DNA of 64,000 nucleotides from Methylotenera_A sp044228245 (GTDB lineage: Bacteria > Pseudomonadota > Gammaproteobacteria > Burkholderiales > Methylophilaceae), in assembly GCA_044228245.1 (NCBI GenBank), contig JBGAVG010000003.1, forward strand, positions 248,001 to 312,000. The letters are read 5' to 3'. A model generated the notes under the pieces. It made no database searches. It was given only the letters and a program-made list of their open reading frames with translations, and was not told the origin of the DNA. Positions 7,515 through 15,435 of the stretch are shown here, piece after piece. The position numbers were made by a program, and so were the translations under genes. Within the stretch, counting starts at the first letter, position 1, and each line of letters starts with the position of its first letter.

Positions 7515-8270
7515 TTAGCTGGTAGAGTTGGCCATCAGCATGGGGGTGTAGTTGCAGCGGGTTTTTTCAATCAGATCCATGGCCATCTTTTGTTCGTATG
7601 GGTCGGTGGAAACCTGGCCATTCACTACAATGTTGATGTAAATGCCCTTGAGGTTGTCCGGCAGCTGTAAAGCCTCGAAATAGTAGCAGGTGCCGTGGCG
7701 CATTTGCTCAATGCGTGCAATCAGGGCCGCAGTCTGTTCCGGGCTGGCGATTGATCCGGAAGTGGCCGAAACAGGTTGTACCAGTGGCTGCGAGATGGCA
7801 ATTTGTTGTGTCTTCGTGGCTTGGCTTGAGTTCAGTATCAGTAAGGATCCCGCAAAAATGACGGTGCCCGCAAAGCTGACAGCGATTGCATACGCGGATG
7901 GTTTTGTAATACGAAACTCTTTTTTTGTTTGCGCGGAAATCAGGGCATTCGCGGCATTTTTAGCATGGCGCATACTGTTATGGTTATTGGCCTGCAGCTT
8001 TTCTTGTGCTGCGGCAATGGCCATATAGAAGAGCTGATTTGCCAGCATTTCTGGCATGGCTGCGCCAGCTTTAGCGGCTTCAGTGCTTAAAAAATCTCGT
8101 AAAAGGGATGCCTGTAATCCTGCAGAGAATTCATTACGCACCTGCTCCCGGATATTGGGTGCTTCAAGCCAGTCATCCAGAACATCAAACAGGCTCAGCA
8201 GGCGCCCATGTGGCGTCTGGCTTGATTTCTCAAGCATCCTGATCAGCCAGTCCGAATTTAGAATGTCCAT
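7515..8270 (-). CDS. Membrane protein with an orphan TetR-type ligand-binding domain
   Basis: A 251-residue protein I do not recognise as a named family. Residues about 7-116 resemble the C-terminal domain of the TetR regulator encoded next to it: DWLIRMLEKSSQTP and LFDVLDDWLEAPN match HWLDEKLNSSSRKP and LFDYIEEWISAPQ, and MRHAKNAANALIS matches MKYAKSAAKILID. There is no helix-turn-helix. A single membrane helix follows (about 125-148, AYAIAVSFAGTVIFAGSLLI), then about 100 extracytoplasmic residues with two cysteines (GTCYYFEAL and KTRCNYTP). It begins 7 bp after the hemJ stop, with AAAGG as ribosome-binding site, so it is cotranscribed with hemJ. Confidence 0.75.
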   Translation of the reverse strand: MDILNSDWLIRMLEKSSQTPHGRLLSLFDVLDDWLEAPNIREQVRNEFSAGLQASLLRDFLSTEAAKAGAAMPEMLANQLFYMAIAAAQEKLQANNHNSMRHAKNAANALISAQTKKEFRITKPSAYAIAVSFAGTVIFAGSLLILNSSQATKTQQIAISQPLVQPVSATSGSIASPEQTAALIARIEQMRHGTCYYFEALQLPDNLKGIYINIVVNGQVSTDPYEQKMAMDLIEKTRCNYTPMLMANSTS

Positions 8271-8277
8271 GGCGCCT

Positions 8278-8688
8278 TTAGAAAGGTTTAACTATCACCA
8301 GAATAACTACCGCAAACAATATTAACACAGGAATTTCATTAAACCAGCGATACCAGACATGGCTCCGGGTATTGCTGCCAGCTTTGAAAGCGCGCATGAG
8401 CTTGCCGCAATACAGGTGGTAAGCTACCAGGCCGGTAACCAATATCAGCTTGACATGCAGCCATGCCCCGGTAATGCCGTAACCCAGCCATAACCACAGT
8501 CCAAATACAATGGCCAGAACGGCTAACGGCATCATGAAACGATAGAGTTTATGTTCCATCATGGTCAGGCGTTCAAGCGTGACTTTATCGTTGACCATGG
8601 CGTGGTTGACAAAAAGCCTGGGTAAATAAAACAGCCCCGCAAACCAGCTGGTTACAAAAATAAGATGCAGCGCTTTTACCCACAACAT
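8278..8688 (-). CDS. hemJ: Protoporphyrinogen IX oxidase HemJ
   Basis: A 136-residue inner-membrane protein with four helices. The N-terminus LWVKALHLIFVTSWFAGLFY, with its conserved His (about residue 8), and YLPRLFVNHA are the signature of HemJ (UPF0093), the heme-containing enzyme that oxidises protoporphyrinogen IX to protoporphyrin IX in bacteria lacking HemG/HemY. The family's conserved lysine is probably the one in WLHVKLILVTG (about residue 80). Start at ATG 8688, with AAGGTG five bases upstream; that ribosome-binding site is the terminus of a repeat element. The weaker alternative annotation 'CopD family' is less likely given length and motifs. Confidence 0.88.
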   Translation of the reverse strand: MLWVKALHLIFVTSWFAGLFYLPRLFVNHAMVNDKVTLERLTMMEHKLYRFMMPLAVLAIVFGLWLWLGYGITGAWLHVKLILVTGLVAYHLYCGKLMRAFKAGSNTRSHVWYRWFNEIPVLILFAVVILVIVKPF

Positions 8689-8693
8689 GTGAA

Positions 8694-8832
8694 CACCTTT
8701 GAAAATCCATATTCTGGGCGCATTGCGTCGTTGCGCGGTGCTCGCAACCTCGCTGTACAGCCACGTACTATCTCGGTTTCTGCGCTCCGTGCGCCTTGCA
8801 CTGCATCCAAGAATTCTGTGTTTTTAAAGGCG
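8694..8832. repeat. 139-bp inverted-repeat element, copy A
   Basis: This non-coding block fills the gap between the tlpA-like stop codon and the hemJ ribosome-binding site. Its ends are imperfect inverted repeats: CACCTTTGAAAATCCATATT on the left, and reading inward from the right CGCCTTTAAAAACACAGAAT. A related 136-bp block at 17718-17853 shares the terminal CACCTT and interior words such as CGCATTG..TTGCG and the CTGCGCTCCG..CTCCTTGC type. The terminal AAGGTG on the minus strand is positioned as the hemJ ribosome-binding site. Confidence 0.65.
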
Positions 8833-8833
8833 T

Positions 8834-9331
8834 TCATGCGCCAAGCTCGCTATCAAGCAATTGATTTAATTTGGTAAAGTCCAACTCGCCAACCGTATGC
8901 AACAGGCGCTTGCCTTGTTTGTCAAAGATGTAAGCGGTGGGTGTTAGATTTACACCACCAAATTTATTGGTAATTTCGCTGAAGCCATCGTGCATCACTG
9001 GGAAGGGCAGTGCTTTTTGCGTGACGTAATTCAGCACCTGTGCGGGCGGGTCATCCGGCATGGCCACCGCAACCACCTCAAAACCTTTGGCTTTGTAAGC
9101 GTTGTAAGTGTTAACCAGACTTGGCATTTCTTTAACGCAGACACCGCAATCCGTTGACCAGAAATTCACCAGCACCACTTTCCCTTTTAAATCGGCCATG
9201 CTGATTTGTTTGCCCTGGATGGTGGTAAAAGTGACATCAGGTGCTTGCGGGTCTCTGCTTAGGTTAAACACCAAAACTGCCAGCAAGGCCAAAATGGCAA
9301 ATGGAACGATAAATTTTTTCAACATGGGCAT
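8834..9331 (-). CDS. TlpA/ResA-like membrane-anchored thioredoxin
   Basis: A 165-residue protein with an N-terminal membrane anchor (about 5-23) and a periplasmic thioredoxin fold. The redox motif is CGVC in NFWSTDCGVCVKEMP (about residues 62-65), and the cis-proline is in VNLTPTAYIFD (about residue 132). Proteins of this group reduce disulfides in apocytochromes c or other exported targets, which fits the cytochrome-rich biology here, but peroxide-related roles also occur. It is divergent from the large FAD dehydrogenase. A second in-frame ATG two codons later is an equally good start; neither has a clear ribosome-binding site. Confidence 0.85.
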   Translation of the reverse strand: MPMLKKFIVPFAILALLAVLVFNLSRDPQAPDVTFTTIQGKQISMADLKGKVVLVNFWSTDCGVCVKEMPSLVNTYNAYKAKGFEVVAVAMPDDPPAQVLNYVTQKALPFPVMHDGFSEITNKFGGVNLTPTAYIFDKQGKRLLHTVGELDFTKLNQLLDSELGA

Positions 9332-9455
9332 GCGCTGATTTTAACGCTTTTTGCAGCAAAACGGTGCGTAATAACCACTGTAGGTTTGCAGTTATTTCGC
9401 GGCTTACAGCATGATATAATCCGCCTTTAATTTGCCACGAGTATGATCACACTTA

Positions 9456-12400
9456 ATGAACGCGCCTATTCCTGCCGAACTTCTTCAAACTGAACCCATG
9501 CCAGCAACCCGCTTACGCGAAATTCCTTACAACTACACCTCGTTTTCAGACCGCGAAATCGTTATCCGGTTTCTGGGCGAAGATATCTGGGATATTCTGA
9601 ACGAGTTGCGCGGCGAGCGCAAAACCGGCCGCAGTGCGCGCATGCTGTTCGAGGTGCTGGGCGATTTATGGGTGGTTTCTCGCAACCCGTATTTACAGGA
9701 TGATTTGCTGGATAATCCAAAGCGTCGCAAAGCCTTGATTGACGCGCTGCATCATCGGATTCATGCGATAGATGAGCGCAGTGCTAGTAATGAAAAAGTG
9801 CAAAAGCTGGTTATGGCCGCCAAAGCGGCGGTGGAGAAGTTTGCCGATGATTTTCGTCAAACTTATGATTTGCGCAAAAAAGCGTTCAGCAAACTTAGCA
9901 AAATCACGCGTAAGGATAACATTCAGTTCGATGGTCTGGCGCGGGTTTCACATGTGACAGATGCGACGGACTGGCGTGTCGAATATCCGTTTGTGGTGCT
10001 GAACCCGGATACGGAAATTGAAATTGCCGCGCTGGTAAAAGCATGTATCGAGCTTGGCCTGACCGTAATTCCGCGTGGAGGCGGCACAGGCTATACCGGG
10101 GGTGCAGTTCCGCTGACGCCGCTTTCAGCTGTCATCAATACAGAAAAACTGGATCAGCATTCCGGCGTACAGATGCGTACATTGCCGGGTGTAGCCAGAC
10201 AGGTGGCGACGATTGAATGCGGCGCCGGCGTGGTGACGCGCCGAGCTATGGAAGCCGCCAGTGATGCAGGGCTGGAGTTCGCCTGCGACCCGACTTCGGC
10301 CGATGCGTGCTGTATCGGCGGCAACGTGGCCATGAACGCGGGCGGCAAAAAGGCCGTGCTGTGGGGTACTGCGCTGGATAATCTTGCCTCATGGCGCATG
10401 GTGACGCCTGATGCCGAGTGGCTTGAGGTGGAACGTCTGGATCACAATTTGGGCAAAATTCACGATATCGAAACCGCCCGTTTCAAAATCAGCCGGTATG
10501 CGGAGGACATGAAAACCTTGCTGGGGGAGCCGGAAATCCTGGAAATTCCGGGGCCGAGTTTCCGCAAGGTGGGCTTGGGTAAAGACGTTACCGATAAATT
10601 CCTGAGCGGGCTGCCAGGGGTGCAGAAAGAGGGCTGCGATGGCCTGATTACTTCTGCCACCTTCATTCTGCACCGCATGCCCAAGCATGTACGCACTCTC
10701 GCATTGGAGTTCTTTGGCAATGTTTCAAACGCGGTGCCTGCGATTGTCGAGATTAAAGATTATCTTGATGCTGCCGCTAAAAAAGACCCCGCCGTAATCA
10801 TGGCTGGCCTGGAGCACATGGATGAACGTTACATCAAAGCCGTGGGTTATGCTACCAAAGCCGCGCGCCAGCAGCGCCCGAAAATGGTGTTGATTGCTGA
10901 CATCGCTTCCGATGACGAAAACGCGGTGGGCGAGGTTGCTTCTGCCATGGTGCGCATGTGTAACGCACGCGATGGTGAAGGTTTTATCGCGGTTTCGGGT
11001 GAAGCGCGTAAGAAATTCTGGCTGGATCGTGCGCGCACTGCAGCCATCGCCAAACACACTAACGCCTTTAAAATCAACGAGGACGTGGTCATTCCATTGC
11101 CGAAACTGGGTGATTATTCAGATGGAATTGAACGCATTAATATCGAGCTTTCCATAAACAACAAGCTTAAGTTATTAGATGCGCTGGAAGCCTTTATGCA
11201 AGGCGAATTGCCGCTGCAGGCCGATGAAGACGGCAATGGCGACGTGCAAATGGTGCACGAGAAGCAAGCCATGACTTTACAACTGTTACACAATTTGCGT
11301 AGCCGCTGGAGCTTGATTTTGAATAGCCTGGATGCGCCTGTTGCTGCGCTAGGCGAGCTTGGTGAGCCGCATAAAAAATACGAAAATGTGTTCCGCGCGG
11401 TGCAGTCTTACGATTTGCGCATCTCCTGGAGGCGCGAACTGAAACGTCCGATGGAGGAGATTTTTGCCGGTCGCGAATATCAGAAAATACTTAACCGCTG
11501 CGATGAGATTCACAAGAGCGTGCTAAAAAGCCGCGTGTTTATTGCCTTGCACATGCATGCGGGTGACGGCAATGTGCATACTAACATTCCGGTCAACTCA
11601 GATGATTACGGCATGATGCAGGACGCGCATACAGCCGTGGCGCGTGTGATGGCGCTGGCAAAAAGCCTCAACGGGGTGATTTCGGGCGAGCACGGCATCG
11701 GCATTACCAAAATGGAGTTTCTGGATCAATCCACCATCGACACATTCACTGCCTATAAAAACAAGGTAGACCCGAATGGCCGCTTCAACAAAGGCAAGCT
11801 GTTAGCCGGCTCGGGGCTGGAAAACGCTTACACGCCGAGCTTCGGCTTGCTGGAGCAGGAATCCATCATCATGGAGCAATCTGCCATCGGCGAGATTGCC
11901 GATGATATTTCAGACTGTTTGCGTTGCGGTAAATGCAAGCCGGTATGCAGCACCCATGTGCCGCGCGCAAACCTGTTATATAGCCCGCGCAACAAGATTT
12001 TAGGCACATCGCTGCTGATTGAGGCGTTTTTGTACGAAGAGCAAACGCGGCGTGGCATTTCGCTTAAACATTTTGATGAATTCAATGATGTGGCCGATCA
12101 CTGTACCGTATGCCACCGTTGTGAAAAGCCTTGTCCGGTGGATATCGATTTTGGTGACGTATCCATAAAAATGCGCAATTTCTTAAGAGACCAGGGTAAA
12201 AAGAAATTCAACCCCGGCACAGCAGCGGGCATGCTGTTCCTGAATGCCAAAGATCCGGCCACGATCAAGTTTTTACGAACTACCATGATAGGCTGGGGCT
12301 ACAAGGCGCAGAATATCGCGCACACACTGGCAAAACGGTTTGGATTGCTGCGTGATAAAAAACGGCCACCAGCCACAGTTGGCAAGCCGGAAATCAAGGC

Positions 12401-13325
12401 GCAGGTGATTCATTTCATTAATAGACCAATGCCGAAAAAAATGCAGTCCAAAACCTCGCGTGCCATGCTGGGCTTGGAAGATGAGCACATGGTGCCGGTC
12501 ATCCGTAATCCAAAAAAGGTCACAGAAGATTCAGAAGCCGTGTTTTATTTCCCCGGCTGTGGCTCTGAGCGCCTGTTCTCAAACGTGGGTTTGGCCACGC
12601 AGGCGATGCTGTATGAAGTGGGCGCGATTACCGTGCTGCCGCCTGGGTACTTGTGCTGTGGCTACCCGCAAACCTCTGCAGGTAATCATGATAAAGGCCA
12701 GGAAATCACGGCGGACAACCGCGTGCTGTTCCACCGTGTGGCGAATACGCTCAATTACCTCGACATTAAAACGGTGATTGTGTCGTGCGGCACCTGCATG
12801 GATCAACTGCAAAAATACGAGTTTGAAAAAATATTCCCTGGTTGCCGGTTGCTGGATATTCACGAATATCTGATGGAAAAAGACATGCGCTTGCAAGGCG
12901 TCACCGGCACACGTTACATGTACCACGACCCATGCCACACGCCGATGAAAACCTATGCGCCGCTTAAAGTGACCAACACGCTGATGGGGCAGGATGTGCA
13001 GCTGAATGACCGCTGCTGTGGTGAAAGCGGTACATTCGCCGCCGCCCGTCCGGATATCGCCACGCAAGTGAAATTCCGCAAGCAGGAAGAACTGGCAAAA
13101 GGCATGGAGAAAATGGGTTTAACAGTGGGGAATCCTGAAGAGAAAGTGAAAATTCTTACCAGCTGCCCAAGCTGCCTGCAAGGTCTGGCACGCTATGGCG
13201 ATGATACAGGTATTGAAGCGGATTATATCGTGGTGGAAATGGCGAAACATATTCTGGGCGAGAATTGGATGCAGGAATATGTGGAGAAGGCGAATAATGG
13301 CGGAATAGAGAAGGTGTTGCTGTAA
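9456..13325 (+). CDS. FAD- and Fe-S-binding oxidoreductase of the DUF3683 type (D-lactate/glycolate dehydrogenase-like)
   Basis: A 1289-residue single-chain fusion. In order: a DUF3683-like N-terminal domain (about 20-110); a VAO-type FAD-binding domain with RGGGTGYTGGAV (about 208-219); the FAD-oxidase C-terminal domain (about 400-790) with HMHAGDGNVHTN and GEHGIG; two [4Fe-4S] motifs CLRCGKCKPVC (about 821) and CTVCHRCEKPCPVD (about 886); and two cysteine-rich CCG modules (PGCGSERL to LCCGYP about 1035-1070, and DPCHTP to RCCGESG about 1158-1189). This combines GlcD, GlcF and Dld-like parts, suggesting oxidation of a 2-hydroxy acid with electrons passed to the quinone pool. The actual substrate is not known to me. 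A TATAAT at 9415-9420 may be its -10 box. Confidence 0.85.
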   Translation: MNAPIPAELLQTEPMPATRLREIPYNYTSFSDREIVIRFLGEDIWDILNELRGERKTGRSARMLFEVLGDLWVVSRNPYLQDDLLDNPKRRKALIDALHHRIHAIDERSASNEKVQKLVMAAKAAVEKFADDFRQTYDLRKKAFSKLSKITRKDNIQFDGLARVSHVTDATDWRVEYPFVVLNPDTEIEIAALVKACIELGLTVIPRGGGTGYTGGAVPLTPLSAVINTEKLDQHSGVQMRTLPGVARQVATIECGAGVVTRRAMEAASDAGLEFACDPTSADACCIGGNVAMNAGGKKAVLWGTALDNLASWRMVTPDAEWLEVERLDHNLGKIHDIETARFKISRYAEDMKTLLGEPEILEIPGPSFRKVGLGKDVTDKFLSGLPGVQKEGCDGLITSATFILHRMPKHVRTLALEFFGNVSNAVPAIVEIKDYLDAAAKKDPAVIMAGLEHMDERYIKAVGYATKAARQQRPKMVLIADIASDDENAVGEVASAMVRMCNARDGEGFIAVSGEARKKFWLDRARTAAIAKHTNAFKINEDVVIPLPKLGDYSDGIERINIELSINNKLKLLDALEAFMQGELPLQADEDGNGDVQMVHEKQAMTLQLLHNLRSRWSLILNSLDAPVAALGELGEPHKKYENVFRAVQSYDLRISWRRELKRPMEEIFAGREYQKILNRCDEIHKSVLKSRVFIALHMHAGDGNVHTNIPVNSDDYGMMQDAHTAVARVMALAKSLNGVISGEHGIGITKMEFLDQSTIDTFTAYKNKVDPNGRFNKGKLLAGSGLENAYTPSFGLLEQESIIMEQSAIGEIADDISDCLRCGKCKPVCSTHVPRANLLYSPRNKILGTSLLIEAFLYEEQTRRGISLKHFDEFNDVADHCTVCHRCEKPCPVDIDFGDVSIKMRNFLRDQGKKKFNPGTAAGMLFLNAKDPATIKFLRTTMIGWGYKAQNIAHTLAKRFGLLRDKKRPPATVGKPEIKAQVIHFINRPMPKKMQSKTSRAMLGLEDEHMVPVIRNPKKVTEDSEAVFYFPGCGSERLFSNVGLATQAMLYEVGAITVLPPGYLCCGYPQTSAGNHDKGQEITADNRVLFHRVANTLNYLDIKTVIVSCGTCMDQLQKYEFEKIFPGCRLLDIHEYLMEKDMRLQGVTGTRYMYHDPCHTPMKTYAPLKVTNTLMGQDVQLNDRCCGESGTFAAARPDIATQVKFRKQEELAKGMEKMGLTVGNPEEKVKILTSCPSCLQGLARYGDDTGIEADYIVVEMAKHILGENWMQEYVEKANNGGIEKVLL

Positions 13326-13358
13326 TTGTTTGTTTAATGAACAAGTCTCTCAAATTCC

Positions 13359-13472
13359 GTTATTCCCGCGTAAACGGGAATTCAGCCGAAACAAAAAAGC
13401 CTCTGCGAAAGCAAGCACCAAATCAAAAGCCAGAATCAAAGGCCACTAGATTCCCGCTTACGCGGGAATGAC
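13359..13472. repeat. Composite inverted repeat built from two GTCATTCCCGCG-type units
   Basis: Two copies of a 26-bp unit face each other: 13359-13384 on the plus strand and 13447-13472 on the minus strand, both of the form GTYATTCCCGCGTAARCGGG followed by AAT. Each unit is itself a small palindrome (CCCG..CGGG). They enclose a 62-bp A/G-rich spacer. Units of this kind are widespread extragenic repeats in beta- and gammaproteobacteria. The block lies in the gap behind the FAD dehydrogenase, where the hairpins may end transcription. Confidence 0.75.
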
Positions 13473-13540
13473 AAACCAGCCTTTAGGCCTTTTTAGGAAC
13501 TAAAGGTTATGTTTAAACAGTAGGTTGGGGAAACCTGTTA

Positions 13541-13663
13541 TTAGCCGTTAATTTTTTTAATGGCGACGATGGCAAGCCAAATCATACCTATCGTGGCGGC
13601 GGCAATTACGATCAGGCTCATCATGCCGTAGTCTGTTGAGAGTAAATCACTCCATATTTTCAT
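13541..13663 (-). CDS. Small membrane protein of the DUF3149 type
   Basis: A 40-residue gene. The product MKIWSDLLSTDYGMMSLIVI continues into a single membrane helix and ends in KKING. The N-terminal pattern 'W-x-D-L-x-T-x-D-Y-G-x-M-S-L' is the hallmark of DUF3149, tiny single-pass proteins of unknown function common in beta- and gammaproteobacteria. ATG 13661-13663 is chosen because GGAG stands seven bases before it; an ATG two codons upstream overlaps that site. It is monocistronic between the composite repeat and the divergent pyrD gene. Confidence 0.8.
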   Translation of the reverse strand: MKIWSDLLSTDYGMMSLIVIAAATIGMIWLAIVAIKKING

Positions 13664-13804
13664 GCTCATTCTCCATATTGAGGTTAATACACGACAGCGA
13701 AACTATCTCGCATGCGGCAATTAGTCGCATTGATTTAGCGCAAAAAAGGTTCATCATTTCTAACGGATTGGCTTGTTTTGCCATATCTCGCGTAAAATAA
13801 TGTT

Positions 13805-14821
13805 ATGAATTGTTATCAACTTGCCAGGCCTTTATTGTTTCAACTCGATGCGGAATTTACGCATGACCTCACGCTTAAAAGCCTGAAATGGGCAGAGAAA
13901 ATGGGCATGTTGGGGTTATATCCCCAAGCGCCGGCCTGTGCGCCGCGCGAGGTGATGGGCTTGACCTTTCCCAATACAGTTGGCTTGGCGGCTGGGCTGG
14001 ATAAAAATGCTATGGTGATTGATGGCATGGCCAAGCTGGGCTTTGGTTTTATCGAGGTGGGTACGGTGACGCCGCGCCCACAGCCTGGAAATCCTAAGCC
14101 CAGGTTATTCCGTGTGCCGCAAGCCGAGGGCATTATTAACCGTTTTGGCTTTAATAATCTGGGCGTAGATAATCTGGTTGAGAATGTAAAAGCCGCAAAG
14201 TACAAAGGTATCTTGGGTATCAATATCGGCAAAAACTTTGATACGCCGATTGAGAAATCGGTAGATGACTACCTGATTTGCATGCAAAAGGTGTACGCGC
14301 ATGCCAGTTATATCACGGTGAATATTTCATCGCCCAACACCAAAAATCTGCGTGCTTTGCAAGAGAAAGAGGCTTTATCTGGCCTGCTTGCTAGCTTGAA
14401 ATTGGAACAAACCAAACTGGCTGAACAACATGGAAAGTACGTGCCAATTACGTTAAAAATTGCGCCAGATTTAACGCCGGAACAAGTCATCGAAATCGCA
14501 GATTTGCTGATGCAGCACAAGATTGATGGTGTGATAGCAACCAATACCACATTGTCGCGAGAGGCTGTTAAAGGACTGCCTCATGCCGATGAGACGGGCG
14601 GCCTGTCTGGTGCGCCAGTGCGCAATCAATCGACTTTGGTTATTCAGCAACTCTCGAAACATCTGCAAGGCACACTGCCGATTATCGGCGTGGGCGGCAT
14701 ATTAAGCGGTGCGGATGCCATTGAAAAAGTCGCAGCGGGCGCAAGCCTGGTGCAAGTGTACAGCGGGCTGATTTACAAAGGGCCAGCGTTGGTGCATGAG
14801 GTTGCTAGAGCGCTAGGATAG
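13805..14821 (+). CDS. pyrD: Dihydroorotate dehydrogenase (quinone), class 2
   Basis: This membrane-associated flavoprotein oxidises dihydroorotate to orotate in pyrimidine synthesis and passes electrons to quinone. The 338 residues have the class 2 N-terminal helical extension (about 1-45), then an FMN-binding TIM barrel with GLDKNAMVIDGMAKLGFGF (about 65-83), IGKNFDTP, the catalytic-serine motif NISSPNTKNLRALQ (about 174-187), and the phosphate site GVGGILSGADA near the end. The ATG at 13805 lacks a strong ribosome-binding site. The gst gene follows at once (3 bp). Confidence 0.96.
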   Translation: MNCYQLARPLLFQLDAEFTHDLTLKSLKWAEKMGMLGLYPQAPACAPREVMGLTFPNTVGLAAGLDKNAMVIDGMAKLGFGFIEVGTVTPRPQPGNPKPRLFRVPQAEGIINRFGFNNLGVDNLVENVKAAKYKGILGINIGKNFDTPIEKSVDDYLICMQKVYAHASYITVNISSPNTKNLRALQEKEALSGLLASLKLEQTKLAEQHGKYVPITLKIAPDLTPEQVIEIADLLMQHKIDGVIATNTTLSREAVKGLPHADETGGLSGAPVRNQSTLVIQQLSKHLQGTLPIIGVGGILSGADAIEKVAAGASLVQVYSGLIYKGPALVHEVARALG

Positions 14822-14824
14822 CAC

Positions 14825-15427
14825 TTGGCTTTGCCTATATTGTATTCGTATCGCCGTTGTCCCTACGCCATGCGTGCAAGAATGGCGCTGAAAATAGCAG
14901 GGATCGAAGTCGAAATCCGCGAGATTTCATTGCGTGATAAGCCTGCGCACATGCTGCAGGTTTCACCCAAAGGCACAGTTCCAGTTTTAGTATTGCAAGA
15001 TGACACGGTGATAGAAGAAAGCCTGGAGATCATGCTGTTTGCGCTTCAAAAGCATGCCCTGGGAGGCAATGTGGATGCGGCTTCCAGAGCATTGATTCAG
15101 GAAAATGACAGCGGTTTTAAGCAGGCTTTGGATCGATACAAGTATCCGGAGCGTTTCCCTGAGAGCTCCCGACTGGAATATCGCGCGCAAGGCGAGGCGT
15201 TTTTACAGAAACTGGAGAGCCTGCTTGGGCAAAATAATTATTTGCTCAACGCGACACCCGGTTTGGCAGATATCGCGATTTTTCCGTTTGTACGCCAGTT
15301 TGCAGCAGTAGATCCTGCATGGTTTGCGCAGTGCGAATATCCAAAATTAAGGGCTTGGCTGAATGATTGGCTGGATTCAGAATTGTTTAGAAGCGTGATG
15401 ACAAAACACCCGGCGTTTGTCGGGTGA
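14825..15427 (+). CDS. Glutathione S-transferase family protein
   Basis: A 200-residue protein with a thioredoxin-like N-terminal domain starting LPILYSYRRCPYAMRARMAL and an all-helical C-terminal domain. The Tyr/Cys pair in YRRCPYA could serve as the glutathione-activating site, as in Cys- or omega/beta-type GSTs. The start is taken as TTG 14825, since AGGA precedes it at the proper distance and it follows pyrD by 3 bp, so the two are coexpressed. The substrate is unknown. Its last 20 bp double as a hairpin that can terminate the convergent clpA transcript. Confidence 0.85.
   Translation: MALPILYSYRRCPYAMRARMALKIAGIEVEIREISLRDKPAHMLQVSPKGTVPVLVLQDDTVIEESLEIMLFALQKHALGGNVDAASRALIQENDSGFKQALDRYKYPERFPESSRLEYRAQGEAFLQKLESLLGQNNYLLNATPGLADIAIFPFVRQFAAVDPAWFAQCEYPKLRAWLNDWLDSELFRSVMTKHPAFVG
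15403..15426 (-). terminator. Candidate terminator of clpA inside the 3' end of the GST gene
   Basis: CACCCG (15407-15412) and CGGGTG (15421-15426) form a 6-bp stem with an 8-base loop. On the minus strand it is followed by TTTTG, and it lies about 10 bp past the clpA stop codon. The stem is coding sequence of the GST gene, so one sequence serves both. Confidence 0.5.
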
Positions 15428-15435
15428 TTGAAAGG

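Noticed and set aside
13359..13472. A CRISPR-like pair of repeats.
   Set aside because: Only two units, in inverted orientation, with no regular spacers and no cas genes; this is an extragenic palindromic repeat.
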